From Mycolicibacterium sarraceniae (GTDB taxonomy: Bacteria > Actinomycetota > Actinomycetes > Mycobacteriales > Mycobacteriaceae), in contig NZ_AP022595.1 in assembly GCF_010731875.1 (NCBI RefSeq), positions 4,464,001 through 4,528,000 on the forward strand: a stretch of 64,000 nt of DNA. Reading direction: 5' to 3'. How positions within the stretch are numbered: position 1 is the first letter of the stretch; each line of letters starts with the position of its first letter. The notes beneath the pieces were generated by a model. It worked only from the letters and a program-made list of their open reading frames with translations, was not told the DNA's origin and searched no databases. A program made the translations under genes and the position numbers. Of this stretch, positions 1 through 9,055 are shown piece after piece.

Positions 1-207
1 CGCGTCGGAGTTCGCGTTGTACGCGTCCTTGCTCGGCGGCTGAGCGGTCAGGTAGGTGATGGTGAAGTCGTAGGTCCCACCCGTGGCGAGTGTGTACGTC
101 ACCTGATGCCCGGGCGCCGGATCGGCGTTCGACACCGCGTGAGTGGCCGCAACACCGGCAGCCGCCATCACCAGCGCCGACCCAACCCTTGCTGTCACTT
201 TTCGCAT
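1..207 (-). CDS. Secreted protein of unknown function, N-terminal part (runs off left edge)
   Basis: The reading frame is open from an ATG at 207 to the first base of the window, 69 codons, so only the N-terminus is present. It begins Met-Arg-Lys-Val-Thr followed by a hydrophobic Ala/Val stretch and an Ala-x-Ala-like region before Asp-Pro-Ala-Pro, which reads as a Sec signal peptide. The mature part starts with a beta-rich segment (VTYTLATGGTYDFTITYL), of a kind I associate with small mycobacterial exported proteins related in fold to MmpS. Function is unknown. A second in-frame ATG lies at 216. The signal peptide is seen directly; the family resemblance is a weak recollection. Confidence 0.6.
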   Translation of the reverse strand, partial: MRKVTARVGSALVMAAAGVAATHAVSNADPAPGHQVTYTLATGGTYDFTITYLTAQPPSKDAYNANSDA

Positions 208-456
208 ATCACGCATATCGGCCACGCTATCGGCAGCGTTACCCGTGTCGCGACCCCGCGACGCGCAGCGAATGGATAGCAGGTTAACGCGTTCATCACA
301 CACAGATCTGTCAGAGAAACTCATGCGCTCTAACGTCCGCTTTGACACCAACCGTGGGTTCGGGGGCCATCAGGTCTGTCGACGCCCAATGCTTTTGTTT
401 CCCAACATGAAAGGGCCTTTGTACAACTCCGGCGGTCCGCTCTGAATCGATCGGCA

Positions 457-720
457 TTGGCTGCGACAAGCGTGATGGTGGCAGCCGGACTCGTGCTGTC
501 GGGCTGCGGCAGCAAGGCCAGCGAGACCGATTCAGCAAAGTCTGAATCCTGCGTGGAAACGTCCGGGTCCAATGTTAAGACGAGTCCACTGAACTCGTTG
601 TCGGGCACGATGGCGATCTCCAAGGTGACCGGCCGCGACGCCATCAAGCTCGCCGTCGACGAGATCAACGGCACGGGCGGCGCGCCGGACCAGCTCAAGC
701 CGCAAGGCCATGCTGCTTGA
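457..720 (+). pseudogene. urtA: Remnant of urea ABC transporter substrate-binding lipoprotein (UrtA)
   Basis: The frame reads a lipoprotein signal (VMVAAGLVLSGC, lipobox LSGC), then a Ser/Glu-rich linker and the segment LNSLSGTMAISKVTGRDAIKLAVDEIN. This matches the start of the periplasmic domain of UrtA-type urea-binding proteins, which usually run to about 400-430 residues. Homology stops near residue 78 and the frame ends at 720 after 87 codons, with no continuation in any frame. The usual Gly-Gly-Val-Leu-Gly-Lys after the 'EINGTGG' turn is replaced by unrelated sequence. No other urt genes are in view. I infer a large 3' deletion. The upstream bases stay open in this frame but offer no clear RBS. 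Confidence 0.7.
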
Positions 721-764
721 GGATGACATTCGGGCGCCGGGCCCCGAGCAAGCAGCCCTGAGCC

Positions 765-1217
765 TCAGCCCGCGTCGAGCAGACGGGCGTCGTCGGACCG
801 CGACGCCATCAGCATCCTCAGCCGGCCGAACAGATCGACCGCCGATTGCACGGCCTGATCGACCGACGGGCCGAATTCGACGTCACCACCGCGATAGCAC
901 CGCTCGGCCAGCACACCGACCAGACGCGGATCGCAGGATTCGAATACCGCGGCACTGACCCGCGGCGCGGAATCATTCCACTGGTCCACCAGGGATGCCA
1001 CCCTGCAGCGCTGCTCGGCCGGGTAGTAGCGCTCGCCGGTGATGGTGACCTGAACCGCCGCTCCCGACGGCCCGCACGGTTGCAGATGCACGTGCAGGCG
1101 GCCGTGGTTGGCACTGACGAGAAAGAAGTACTCGTCGTCGTGGTGCCCGCGGAAATGCCTCAGCTGGCGGGTGCTGAGGTAGCTCTTAATGAGCCGGGCG
1201 CCGGTCGCGGTGGTCAT
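765..1217 (-). CDS. Hypothetical protein, YbjN-like
   Basis: A 150-residue protein beginning MTTATGARLIKSYLSTRQLRHF. An upstream in-frame start at 1241 would add eight residues but has no better RBS. It has no signal peptide or membrane segment. The pattern of short beta strands (EYFFLVSANHGRLHVHL, AVQVTITGERYYP) followed by helices resembles the YbjN / type III secretion chaperone-like fold common in actinobacteria, but this is an impression of the pattern and not a motif match. It lies alone between two remnants (urtA and DUF732), in a stretch that otherwise looks eroded. Codon usage is GC-rich like its neighbours, so I take it as a live gene. Confidence 0.55.
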   Translation of the reverse strand: MTTATGARLIKSYLSTRQLRHFRGHHDDEYFFLVSANHGRLHVHLQPCGPSGAAVQVTITGERYYPAEQRCRVASLVDQWNDSAPRVSAAVFESCDPRLVGVLAERCYRGGDVEFGPSVDQAVQSAVDLFGRLRMLMASRSDDARLLDAG

Positions 1218-1419
1218 GACGGTAAAACGAACCCCACACACGACACGGTTCCCACCTAGCCCAAGGGTCCGCCAAGAATCCAGTGAGAATTGGATAAATG
1301 GGGGTGCGCAGTGGGCGCCGCGAATCTATCGGCGTTCTCTTCGCGTTGGCTGCGAACGTAGTAACTTCTGCCTCAGTAGTAACTCCACTGACAAGAGACG
1401 GGCAGTACCATCTGCAAGG

Positions 1420-1545
1420 CTGGCTGGCGGCGCAGATCCCAACCAGCTGTCGCAGACGTACTTCACCAACTCCGGCCAGATCAGCCATGCTCAGGCCGAC
1501 GCCGCGATCAACTTCGCGAAGACCGACCTTTGCCCGGCTGGCTGA
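1420..1545 (+). pseudogene. C-terminal remnant of a DUF732 secreted protein
   Basis: The last 41 codons of an otherwise meaningless frame read DPNQLSQTYF...ISHAQADAAINFAKTDLCP and end at TGA 1543-1545. The 'ls-x-x-qA-x-x-x-v-x-x-A-x-x-x-CP' ending is the signature of DUF732, a family of small mycobacterial exported proteins. The signal peptide and the first conserved Cys region are missing. The sequence between 1298 and 1420 cannot be aligned to the family in any frame I tried. Read as a truncated, non-functional relic. Confidence 0.5.
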
Positions 1546-1582
1546 CAACCACCTGAACGACCGATGGCGCGGCTGGCCTGAA

Positions 1583-2842
1583 TTAGGCCAGCCGCGTTAT
1601 CACTTCAGCGGCCACCGAGTCGGCCGCAATGTCGATCTGGGCGCCGGTGGTGAGATCTTTGAGCCCCACGGTTCCGGCCTCGATATCGCGGTCGCCTGCT
1701 ACCAAGGCAAGGCGAGCACCCGAACGATCGGCAGCGCGCATCGCGCCCTTCATGCCGCGATCGCCGTACGCCACGTCCACGCGTACGCCCTCCGCGCGCA
1801 GGTTCGCCGCCAGCCTCGCGAGCACCAATTTGGCCTGCTCTCCCAGCGGAACCCCGAAAACATCGCAGCGGCTGGGGTTTCCGGCTGTTTTGCCCTCAGC
1901 CCGCAACGCCAGCAGGGTGCGGTCGACCCCCAGCCCGAAGCCAATACCGGAGAGGTCCTGACCGCCGAGCTGACGCATCAGCCCGTCGTAGCGGCCGCCA
2001 CCGCCGATCCCGGACTGGGCACCGAGTCCGTCATGCACGAACTCGAATGTGGTCTTGGTGTAGTAGTCCAGCCCCCGCACCATCCGCGGGTTGACCACGT
2101 AGGGCACCCCGAGCGCATCGAGGTGGGCGAGCACCGTCTCGAAATGCTGCTTGGCGACATCGGAGAGATGGTCGAGCATCACCGGGGCGTCGGCCGTCAC
2201 CTCCCGCACGTGCGGTCGTTTGTCGTCAAGCACCCGCAGCGGGTTGATCTCGGCGCGCCGTTTGGTGTCGTCATCGAGATCCAGTGCGAACAGGAAGCTT
2301 TGCAGCAGCTCCCGATACTGGGGCCGGCAGGTGTCGTCACCCAGCGAGGTGATCTCCAGGCGGAAGCCGTTTAGGCCCAGCGAGCGGAAGCCAGCATCGG
2401 CGGTCGCGATGACCTCGGCATCCAGCGCGGGATCGTCGACGCCGATAGCCTCGACCCCGACCTGCTGCAGCTGCCGGTACCGCCCGGCCTGTGGACGCTC
2501 ATAGCGGAAGAACGGACCGGCATAGCAGAGCTTGACCGGCAGTGCGCCGCGGTCCAGTCCGTGTTCGATGACCGCGCGCATCACACCGGCGGTGCCCTCG
2601 GGCCGTAGCGTCACCGACCGCTCGCCGCGATCGGCGAAGGTGTACATCTCTTTGGAGACCACATCGGTGGACTCGCCGACGCCGCGGGCGAACAGTGCGG
2701 TGTCCTCGAAGATGGGCAGCTCGACATCGCCGTAGCCGGCCAGCCGGGCCGTCCGCAGCAGGCCGTCGCGGATGGCGACGAACTCGGCCGATTCGGGCGG
2801 CAGGTAGTCAGGGACACCCTTGGGCGCCTGGAATTCGCTCAC
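1583..2842 (-). CDS. hisS: Histidine--tRNA ligase
   Basis: Class II aminoacyl-tRNA synthetase that charges tRNA-His in the cytoplasm. It has 419 residues, the normal size. Motif 2 is at about 111-124 ([14 protein letters not shown]), the histidine-specific loop RGLDYYTKT at 256-264, and motif 3 [13 protein letters not shown] at 301-313, followed by the alpha/beta anticodon-binding domain to the end. The start is a GTG at 2842 that overlaps the TGA of the upstream metallo-hydrolase gene by four bases (GTGA), so the two are probably translationally coupled in one transcript. The same pair is adjacent in M. tuberculosis as I remember it. No defects seen. Confidence 0.97.
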   Translation of the reverse strand: MSEFQAPKGVPDYLPPESAEFVAIRDGLLRTARLAGYGDVELPIFEDTALFARGVGESTDVVSKEMYTFADRGERSVTLRPEGTAGVMRAVIEHGLDRGALPVKLCYAGPFFRYERPQAGRYRQLQQVGVEAIGVDDPALDAEVIATADAGFRSLGLNGFRLEITSLGDDTCRPQYRELLQSFLFALDLDDDTKRRAEINPLRVLDDKRPHVREVTADAPVMLDHLSDVAKQHFETVLAHLDALGVPYVVNPRMVRGLDYYTKTTFEFVHDGLGAQSGIGGGGRYDGLMRQLGGQDLSGIGFGLGVDRTLLALRAEGKTAGNPSRCDVFGVPLGEQAKLVLARLAANLRAEGVRVDVAYGDRGMKGAMRAADRSGARLALVAGDRDIEAGTVGLKDLTTGAQIDIAADSVAAEVITRLA

Positions 2843-3546
2843 GTGGTCAGACCTTCGAGGAATGGATTGGTACGGCGTTCGAGACCAATGGTGGTGGATT
2901 CACCGTGCCCCGGTAATACCAGGGTGTCGTCGTCGAGCACCAAGAGTTTGTCGACGATCGAGCCGAGCAGGTCCCGGCCACTGCCGCCGGGCAGGTCGGT
3001 GCGGCCCACCGTCTGCTTGAACAGGGTGTCACCGGTGAAGGCCAAGGGAACTCCGCTGATCCCCGGGTCGCTGCGCTCCTGCCCGCTGGAAAACCCGGCC
3101 CGCGCGACTCGGAACACTACCGAGCCCTTGGTATGGCCGGGCGTGTGGTCGACGGTCACCGTGATGCCGCCGAGCTCGATCTTGTCCCCGTCGCAGTCCA
3201 GTTCGACGACCTGCCGGGGCTCGCGGAACAGCGCACTGAGTGCGATCTGGCCCAGCCTGGGACCGAGGCCCCGGATAGGGTCGGTGAGCATGAAACGGTC
3301 CTCGGGATGGATGTACACCGGGCAGCCGAACGTATCGCCGACCTTCTGCGCCGACCAGATGTGGTCGATATGCCCGTGGGTGAGCAGCACCGCCGCGGGG
3401 GTCAGCCGATTCTCGTCGAGAATACGGCGCAAGGTACCCATCGCGCGCTGACCCGGGTCGACGACGATGGCGTCGGCCCCGGGGCGTGGGGCCAGCACGT
3501 AGCAGTTGCATGCCAACATGCCAGCCGGGAATCCGGTGAGCAGCAC
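2839..3546 (-). CDS. MBL-fold metallo-hydrolase (glyoxalase II-like)
   Basis: A 235-residue metallo-beta-lactamase-fold hydrolase. The metal motif THGHIDH is at 56-62, a further ligand motif [10 protein letters not shown] follows near 135, then FTGDTLF and LPGHGESTT. These are the ordered ligands of the glyoxalase II/RNase Z-like group, so a thioester or similar hydrolase using two metals is likely; the substrate is unknown. I chose the GTG at 3546 ([18 protein letters not shown]) because family members start there; the longer upstream extension is low-complexity Arg/Pro typical of antisense or intergenic GC-rich DNA. It overlaps hisS by four bases. Compared with relatives I remember, a short insertion ([13 protein letters not shown]) sits before FTGDTLF. 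Confidence 0.85.
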   Translation of the reverse strand: MLLTGFPAGMLACNCYVLAPRPGADAIVVDPGQRAMGTLRRILDENRLTPAAVLLTHGHIDHIWSAQKVGDTFGCPVYIHPEDRFMLTDPIRGLGPRLGQIALSALFREPRQVVELDCDGDKIELGGITVTVDHTPGHTKGSVVFRVARAGFSSGQERSDPGISGVPLAFTGDTLFKQTVGRTDLPGGSGRDLLGSIVDKLLVLDDDTLVLPGHGESTTIGLERRTNPFLEGLTT

Positions 3547-3991
3547 GTGGTCCAGTCTCCCATCCCTGTTCACCGGGCCGCGGACCCCTGGGCCGCCTAT
3601 CGGGTGAAGACCAGGGCTGGGGTATGACCTTGCCGGCCGAAGCCCCGCGAGCCGCACACCAGGCCGTTGTGGACCGGGTCGGCGCCGGAGAAGGGCCAGT
3701 ACCACTGCACCGGATGCAGCGCATGGGCTTAGTGATCGCCACCAATCCAACGGTGGCGCAATCGATCTCGGTTCGTCGCAAACGCATGCTGACGTGCGGG
3801 CCGGTTCACCAGCGCGGTGTCGGCCACTGCGCCCCTACTGGTAGCCGCCCATCCGTTGCGCCGGTAGCAAGGCACCCGCACGTAAAGTAGGACTTCAGTC
3901 AACCGAACGACGTCGGCACCGGACAATCCGTCTCAGCATGAGCTGGCACACTCGGTGCCGACTCACCCGAACCCAACGGAGGACCACCGCG
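3547..3991. other. Intergenic stretch with cyclophilin promoter and a possible gene scrap
   Basis: This 445-base gap separates the divergent metallo-hydrolase and cyclophilin genes. A TAAAGT hexamer at 3883-3888 fits a mycobacterial -10 for the cyclophilin gene. On the minus strand 3597-3725 a short frame reads WPFSGADPVHNGL...GFGRQGHTPALVFTR before a stop, which has the look of a protein C-terminus, but I cannot name the family. No complete gene is evident. Confidence 0.3.
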
Positions 3992-4885
3992 GTGCCCACC
4001 AATGAACAGCGACGTGCGACGGCCAAGCGCAAACTCGAGCGGCAGCTGGAGCGTCGCGCTCAACAGGAGAAGCGTCGCCAGCTGTTCGTCGTGATCGGCG
4101 GTGTGGTGGCGATCGTCGTGGCCGCGGCCTTGGTGGCCACATTTGTCCTGACCAACAAGGACGACAAGACCACGGCATCCGCGTCATCCTCGGTGCCGAG
4201 CAGCGCATCGACCGACCCGAATGGGCCGATCGCCCCTCCACCGCCCACCGGCGGCCTGCCGGCGTTCAAGCCCGGAGCAAACCTGGGCGCCAACTGCCAG
4301 TACCCGGCCTCGCCCGAGCCGGCCAGTAAGAAGGTCGACCCGCCGCACAGCGGCAAGGTGCCGACCACCCCGCCCACAGTGAGCGCCAGTATGAGCACCA
4401 ACCAGGGCAACCTCGGGCTGGTTCTGGACAACGCCAAGGCCCCGTGCACGGTGAACAGCTTCGCCAGCCTGGCGCAAAAGGGTTTCTTCGACAACACCCC
4501 CTGCCACCGGTTGACGACGTCGCCGTCGTTGGCGGTGCTGCAGTGCGGTGACCCGACCGGCAACGGTACCGGCGGACCGGGTTACCAGTTCGCCAACGAG
4601 TATCCCACTGACCAGTACCCGCCGAACGATCCCGGCCTGCAACAGCCGGTGGTCTATCCGCGCGGAACGCTGGCCATGGCCAACGCCGGGCCGGGCACCA
4701 ACGGCAGTCAGTTCTTCCTGGTCTACAAGGACTCGCAGCTGCCGCCGAACTACACCGCGTTCGGCACGATCGACGCGACCGGCCTGGCCACGCTGGACAA
4801 GATCGCTGCCGCGGGGGTGGCCGGCGGCGACCAGGACGGTAAGCCGGCGACGGGTGTGCAGGTCAAGTCGATTTTGTTGGACTAA
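3992..4885 (+). CDS. ppiB: Membrane-anchored cyclophilin-type peptidyl-prolyl isomerase
   Basis: A 297-residue protein with a basic N-terminus (KRKLERQLERRAQQEKRRQ), one membrane segment at about 31-54, a Ser/Thr/Pro-rich linker, then a cyclophilin domain from about residue 125. Cyclophilin features include CHRLTTS, LQCGDPTGNGTGGPGY, GTLAMANAGPGTNGSQFF and the closing FGTI. It should catalyse proline cis-trans isomerisation outside the membrane. The GTG at 3992 is preferred: an ACGGAGGA RBS lies just upstream and M. tuberculosis Rv2582 has the same N-terminus as far as I recall. A similar paralogue follows seven bases later. Confidence 0.88.
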   Translation: MPTNEQRRATAKRKLERQLERRAQQEKRRQLFVVIGGVVAIVVAAALVATFVLTNKDDKTTASASSSVPSSASTDPNGPIAPPPPTGGLPAFKPGANLGANCQYPASPEPASKKVDPPHSGKVPTTPPTVSASMSTNQGNLGLVLDNAKAPCTVNSFASLAQKGFFDNTPCHRLTTSPSLAVLQCGDPTGNGTGGPGYQFANEYPTDQYPPNDPGLQQPVVYPRGTLAMANAGPGTNGSQFFLVYKDSQLPPNYTAFGTIDATGLATLDKIAAAGVAGGDQDGKPATGVQVKSILLD

Positions 4886-4891
4886 CCGGCC

Positions 4892-5893
4892 ATGAGCCAG
4901 CCGCCGTATTACCCACCGCCGCAACCGCATTACGGTGCGCCGTACGGGCCCGGGCCCTACCCGTATCCGGTACCGCAGCCGACCAATGGGATGGCTGTCG
5001 CAGCACTGATCTGTGCGTTCGTGTTCGCGCCGCTGGGCATCGTATTCGGGCACATCTCGCTGTCGCAGATCAAAAAGAGCGGCGAGGAAGGCCGCGGGCT
5101 GGCGATCGCCGGGCTGGTGATCAGCTATCTGGTGACGGTCGTGAGCATCGTGGCTTTGATCGCGGGAATCGCGCTTTTCTCCTGGGTGGCCAGGGAGTTG
5201 GATCGCACCGGCGGTGCCGGCCTTCCGCCTCGGACCACGGCGGCCGGACCCGGTGGCGGGCAACTGCCGGCGTTCGTGCCACCGGCCACGCTCGGCCTCA
5301 ACTGCCAGTACCCGGTCACCGCGACTCCGGCCGACAAACCGGTCCGACCGCCGGTCGCCGGTAAGGTCGCCACCACGCCGAAGACGGTGGACGCGACGGT
5401 GGTCACCAACGCCGGGCCGATCGTCCTGCACCTTGACAACGCCAAGGCACCCTGCACGGTCAACAGCTTCGAAAGTTTGGTCACACAAGGCTATTTCGAC
5501 GACACCCCGTGCCATCGCCTCACCGACTCGCGGTCACTGTCGGTGCTGCAGTGTGGTGACCCCACCGGCAGCGGAACCGGCGGACCCGGATACCGGTTCG
5601 CCAACGAATACCCGACGAACCAGTACCGGCCGTTCGACCAGGCACTCAAGCAGCCCGTGACCTACCCCCGCGGCACACTGGCTATGGCTAACGCTGGACC
5701 CGATACCAACGGCAGCCAGTTCTTCATCGTCTACCGCGACTCCAAGCTACCGCCGACCTACACCGCGTTCGGCCAGGTCGACAAGACCGGCTTCGAGGTT
5801 CTCGAAGATATCGCCGCGATCGGCATTGCCGGCGGTGCCGACGATGGCAAGCCCGCCAAGCCGGTGACGATCAAGACGATCCGACTGAACTGA
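4892..5893 (+). CDS. DUF4190-cyclophilin fusion, second peptidyl-prolyl isomerase
   Basis: A 333-residue protein. A Pro/Tyr-rich cytoplasmic N-terminus (1-31) leads into a DUF4190 module with two membrane helices at about 33-54 and 70-98, a linker, and a cyclophilin domain from about residue 170 (CHRLTDS, LQCGDPTGSGTGGPGYRF, GTLAMANAGPDTNGSQFF, FGQV). The cyclophilin half is closely similar to the preceding gene, while the membrane module differs. The pair probably arose by tandem duplication followed by a change of N-terminal anchor. It starts seven bases after the first gene's stop, so one transcript is likely. Role: extracytoplasmic protein folding; clients unknown. Confidence 0.85.
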   Translation: MSQPPYYPPPQPHYGAPYGPGPYPYPVPQPTNGMAVAALICAFVFAPLGIVFGHISLSQIKKSGEEGRGLAIAGLVISYLVTVVSIVALIAGIALFSWVARELDRTGGAGLPPRTTAAGPGGGQLPAFVPPATLGLNCQYPVTATPADKPVRPPVAGKVATTPKTVDATVVTNAGPIVLHLDNAKAPCTVNSFESLVTQGYFDDTPCHRLTDSRSLSVLQCGDPTGSGTGGPGYRFANEYPTNQYRPFDQALKQPVTYPRGTLAMANAGPDTNGSQFFIVYRDSKLPPTYTAFGQVDKTGFEVLEDIAAIGIAGGADDGKPAKPVTIKTIRLN

Positions 5894-6000
5894 ACGTCAG
5901 CCTTGGCGGAGCCCAGTGTCTGCGTAACCGTCACGCCGGTGGACATTTCGATGAGATAATCTGCAGCGCTAGGGCGTTCAGCACGCTGTGAGCTGTGCGG

Positions 6001-8352
6001 TCAGGCCGCGCTGGTCACCCGGTAGACGTCGTAGACACCTTCGATGTTGCGCACCGCGTTGAGCACATGCCCGAGGTGTTTGGGGTCGCCCATCTCAAAG
6101 GTGAAGCGGCTGATCGCCACTCGATCGTTAGAGGTGGTCACCGAAGCCGACAGGATGTTGACCCGCTCATCGGCCAGCACCCGGGTGACATCGGACAACA
6201 ACCGATGTCGGTCGAGGGCCTCGACCTGGATGGCCACCAGGAACACCGATGTAGGCGACGGCGCCCACATCACCTCGATGATGCGTTCGGACTGTTGTTG
6301 CAGGGAACCGGCATTGGTGCAGTCCGTGCGGTGCACGCTGACACCCCCGCCGCGTGTGACGAATCCCATGATGTTGTCACCGGGTACCGGTGTGCAGCAC
6401 TTGGCGAGTTTGGTCAGCGTCCCGGCTGCGCCGGGCACCGCGACGCCGGTGTCATCATTGCTGCGATGACGCACCGGCATGGTGGCCGGCGTCGAGCGTT
6501 CGGCCAGTTCGTCTTCGGCACTCTCGGCGCCGCCGAGCTGATCCACCAGCCGCTGCACCACGTGCCGTGGCGAGACATGACCCTCCCCGACGGCGGTGTA
6601 GAGCGCCGAGATGTCGGTGTAGCGCAGCTCCTGCGCCAGCGCGCCCATTGCTTCGGCATTGACCAGCCGCTGCAACGGAAGTCCGACCCGGCGCACCTCG
6701 CGGGCGATGGAGTCCTTACCGGCCTCCAGTGCCTCTTCGCGGCGTTCCTTGGCGAACCACTGCCGGATCTTGGCCTTGGCCCGCGGCGACACGACGAACG
6801 TCTGCCAGTCCCGTGATGGCCCCGCGTTCGGCGCCTTCGAGGTGAAAACCTCGACCTGGTCGCCGTTTTCGAGCTTGCGCTCCAGGGCGACCAACCGACC
6901 GTTGACCCGGGAACCGATACAGCGGTGTCCGACCTCGGTATGCACCGCATACGCGAAGTCCACCGGGGTGGAGCCGGCCGGGAGAGTGATCAGGTCACCC
7001 TTGGGAGTGAATACGAAGATCTCCTGAACCGCGAGGTCGTAACGCAGCGATTCGAGGAACTCACCGGGGTCGGCGGCCTCCCGCTGCCAGTCGAGCAACT
7101 GCCGCATCCACGCCATATCGTCGATCTCGGCGGCGGCATTCAAGGCTGGAACTCCGTTGCGGCCCTTGGATTCCTTATAACGCCAATGCGCCGCGATGCC
7201 GAACTCGGCCGTCTTGTGCATGGACTCGGTGCGGATCTGCACCTCCAGCGGCTTGCCTTCCGGGCCGACCACGGTGGTGTGCAGCGACTGGTACACCCCG
7301 AACCGCGGCTGGGCTATGTAGTCCTTGAACCGCCCGGGCATCGGCTGCCACAGCGAATGCACAACGCCCACAGCCGCATAGCAGTCGCGGATCTCGTCGC
7401 ACAGGATCCGCACACCCACCAAGTCGTGGATATCGTCGAAGTCGCGGCCCTTGACGATCATCTTCTGATAGATCGACCAGTAGTGCTTGGGTCTGCCCTC
7501 GACGGCCGCGGTGATCTTCATCCCGGACAGCGCCGAGGTGATCTCGGCACGAACCTTGGCCAGATAGGTGTCCCGCGACGGTGCCCGATCGGCGACCAGC
7601 CGCACGATCTCCTCGTAGCGCTTGGGATGCAGGATCGCGAAGGACAAGTCTTCCAGCTCCCATTTGACGGTGGCCATCCCCAGCCGATGAGCAAGCGGGG
7701 CAATGACTTCCAGCGTCTCGCGGGCTTTGCGGGCCTGCTTTTCCGGCGGCAGGAACCGCATAGTGCGCATGTTGTGCAACCGGTCGGCGACCTTGATGAC
7801 GAGCACCCGCGGATCCCGGGCCATCGCGATGATCATCTTGCGGATGGTCTCGCCCTCAGCGGCGGTGCCCAGCGCCACCTTGTCCAGCTTGGTGACCCCG
7901 TCGACCAGATGCGCCACCTCTTCGCCGAAGTCGGCCGTCAGTGCCTCCATGGCGTAGCCGGTGTCTTCGACGGTGTCGTGCAACAGCGCGGCCACCAACG
8001 CGGTGGTGTCCATGCCGAGTTCGGCCAGGATGTTGGCGACCGCCAGCGGGTGGGTGATGTACGGATCGCCCGAGCGGCGAAGTTGATCGGCGTGCTTGGC
8101 CTCGGCCACCTCGTAGGCGCGCTGCAGGATCGCCAGGTCGGCCTTCGGGTACATCTCCCGGTGCACGGCGACCAGTGGTTCCAGCACCGGGTTGACGGTG
8201 CTGCGCTGTGCGGTCATCCGGCGTGCCAGCCGGGCGCGCACCCGCCGTGACGCGCTGCTGGTGGTCTTCGGGGTCTCCACCCGCGGCTCGGCGGGCGGGA
8301 TGTCGCCGACCGGCATCGGCGCCGCGGTCACAGCGCCGTTGTCGTCCACCAC
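6001..8352 (-). CDS. relA: Bifunctional (p)ppGpp synthetase/hydrolase (Rel)
   Basis: Stringent-response enzyme that makes and degrades (p)ppGpp. In order: the HD hydrolase domain with HDTVEDT at about 125-131, the synthetase domain ([39 protein letters not shown]), a TGS domain ([15 protein letters not shown]), the conserved CCTPVPGD region and a C-terminal ACT domain ([13 protein letters not shown]). About 783 residues, close to M. tuberculosis Rel (790). The start is GTG 8352 or the next GTG at 8349; GAGGAGGTGA at 8358-8367 is a strong RBS for either. Both catalytic halves look intact, so it should be bifunctional. It lies just downstream of apt on the same strand. Confidence 0.95.
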   Translation of the reverse strand: MVDDNGAVTAAPMPVGDIPPAEPRVETPKTTSSASRRVRARLARRMTAQRSTVNPVLEPLVAVHREMYPKADLAILQRAYEVAEAKHADQLRRSGDPYITHPLAVANILAELGMDTTALVAALLHDTVEDTGYAMEALTADFGEEVAHLVDGVTKLDKVALGTAAEGETIRKMIIAMARDPRVLVIKVADRLHNMRTMRFLPPEKQARKARETLEVIAPLAHRLGMATVKWELEDLSFAILHPKRYEEIVRLVADRAPSRDTYLAKVRAEITSALSGMKITAAVEGRPKHYWSIYQKMIVKGRDFDDIHDLVGVRILCDEIRDCYAAVGVVHSLWQPMPGRFKDYIAQPRFGVYQSLHTTVVGPEGKPLEVQIRTESMHKTAEFGIAAHWRYKESKGRNGVPALNAAAEIDDMAWMRQLLDWQREAADPGEFLESLRYDLAVQEIFVFTPKGDLITLPAGSTPVDFAYAVHTEVGHRCIGSRVNGRLVALERKLENGDQVEVFTSKAPNAGPSRDWQTFVVSPRAKAKIRQWFAKERREEALEAGKDSIAREVRRVGLPLQRLVNAEAMGALAQELRYTDISALYTAVGEGHVSPRHVVQRLVDQLGGAESAEDELAERSTPATMPVRHRSNDDTGVAVPGAAGTLTKLAKCCTPVPGDNIMGFVTRGGGVSVHRTDCTNAGSLQQQSERIIEVMWAPSPTSVFLVAIQVEALDRHRLLSDVTRVLADERVNILSASVTTSNDRVAISRFTFEMGDPKHLGHVLNAVRNIEGVYDVYRVTSAA

Positions 8353-8527
8353 GCCATCACCTCCTCGCCATCGCAACTTCGAGGATATCCCGCCGTGAGC
8401 GGCCGAGTGGCAGGCCTGCCCAGTCGAGCCCCCGGGAAGAAGGCGCGGCAACATTCATCGCCTGGGTGACGGTGCTCGTCTTGGTCCACGAATGCTGGTG
8501 ACGGTTGACTGGCCCCCGTCTAGCCGC

Positions 8528-9055
8528 TCAGACGGTCTGCAGGCTGGTCACCGGCAGCGGGGAGATCTTGTCCCGGCCGCCGAGCCCGGACAACTCCAGC
8601 ACCACCGCGGCGATCGGAACCTCGGCCCCGCTGGCCGCCAGCAACGCACCGGCCGCAGCCAGAGTGCCGCCGGTGGCGAGCACGTCATCGATGATCACGA
8701 TGCGGCACCCGGTCAAATCGATGCCGTCGGCGGGGATCTCCAATGTCGCCGTGCCGTATTCGAGGCTGTAGTTCTGGCTGTGCACCGGCGGCGGCAGCTT
8801 GCCGCCCTTGCGGATCGCCAGGACGCCGATGCCCAGCTTATGGGCCACCGCGCCACCGAGCAGGAACCCGCGGGCGTCGATACCGGCCACCAGGTCGGCG
8901 CCGGCCGCGATCTCGGCGAGCGCGCCGGTCACAACGGCAAGCCCCTTGGGATCGGCCAGCACCGGGGTGAGGTCTTTGAACTGGATGCCCGGCTCGGGAA
9001 AGTCGGACACCTCGCGCGTCAATGACCTGATGACGTCCTCAACGGACTCACTCAC
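8528..9055 (-). CDS. apt: Adenine phosphoribosyltransferase
   Basis: Purine salvage enzyme converting adenine and PRPP to AMP. The PRPP-binding motif [12 protein letters not shown] is at 119-130 of the 175-residue form, and the family motif [16 protein letters not shown] is at 18-33. I chose the GTG at 9055 because it forms a GTGA overlap with the upstream lipoprotein gene's stop and gives the normal length. An ATG at 9070 in the same frame is an alternative. The gap to relA is 175 bases, so cotranscription of lipoprotein-apt-relA is plausible. Confidence 0.93.
   Translation of the reverse strand: MSESVEDVIRSLTREVSDFPEPGIQFKDLTPVLADPKGLAVVTGALAEIAAGADLVAGIDARGFLLGGAVAHKLGIGVLAIRKGGKLPPPVHSQNYSLEYGTATLEIPADGIDLTGCRIVIIDDVLATGGTLAAAGALLAASGAEVPIAAVVLELSGLGGRDKISPLPVTSLQTV

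Noticed and set aside
1298..2374. Long plus-strand open frame of 358 codons over hisS
   Set aside because: It is antisense to a certain hisS gene, and its composition is that of a GC-rich third-position shadow with no motif. The frame is open because mycobacterial codon bias removes stops.
6925..8250. 441-codon plus-strand frame over relA
   Set aside because: Antisense to the intact Rel hydrolase and synthetase domains; no motif or RBS.
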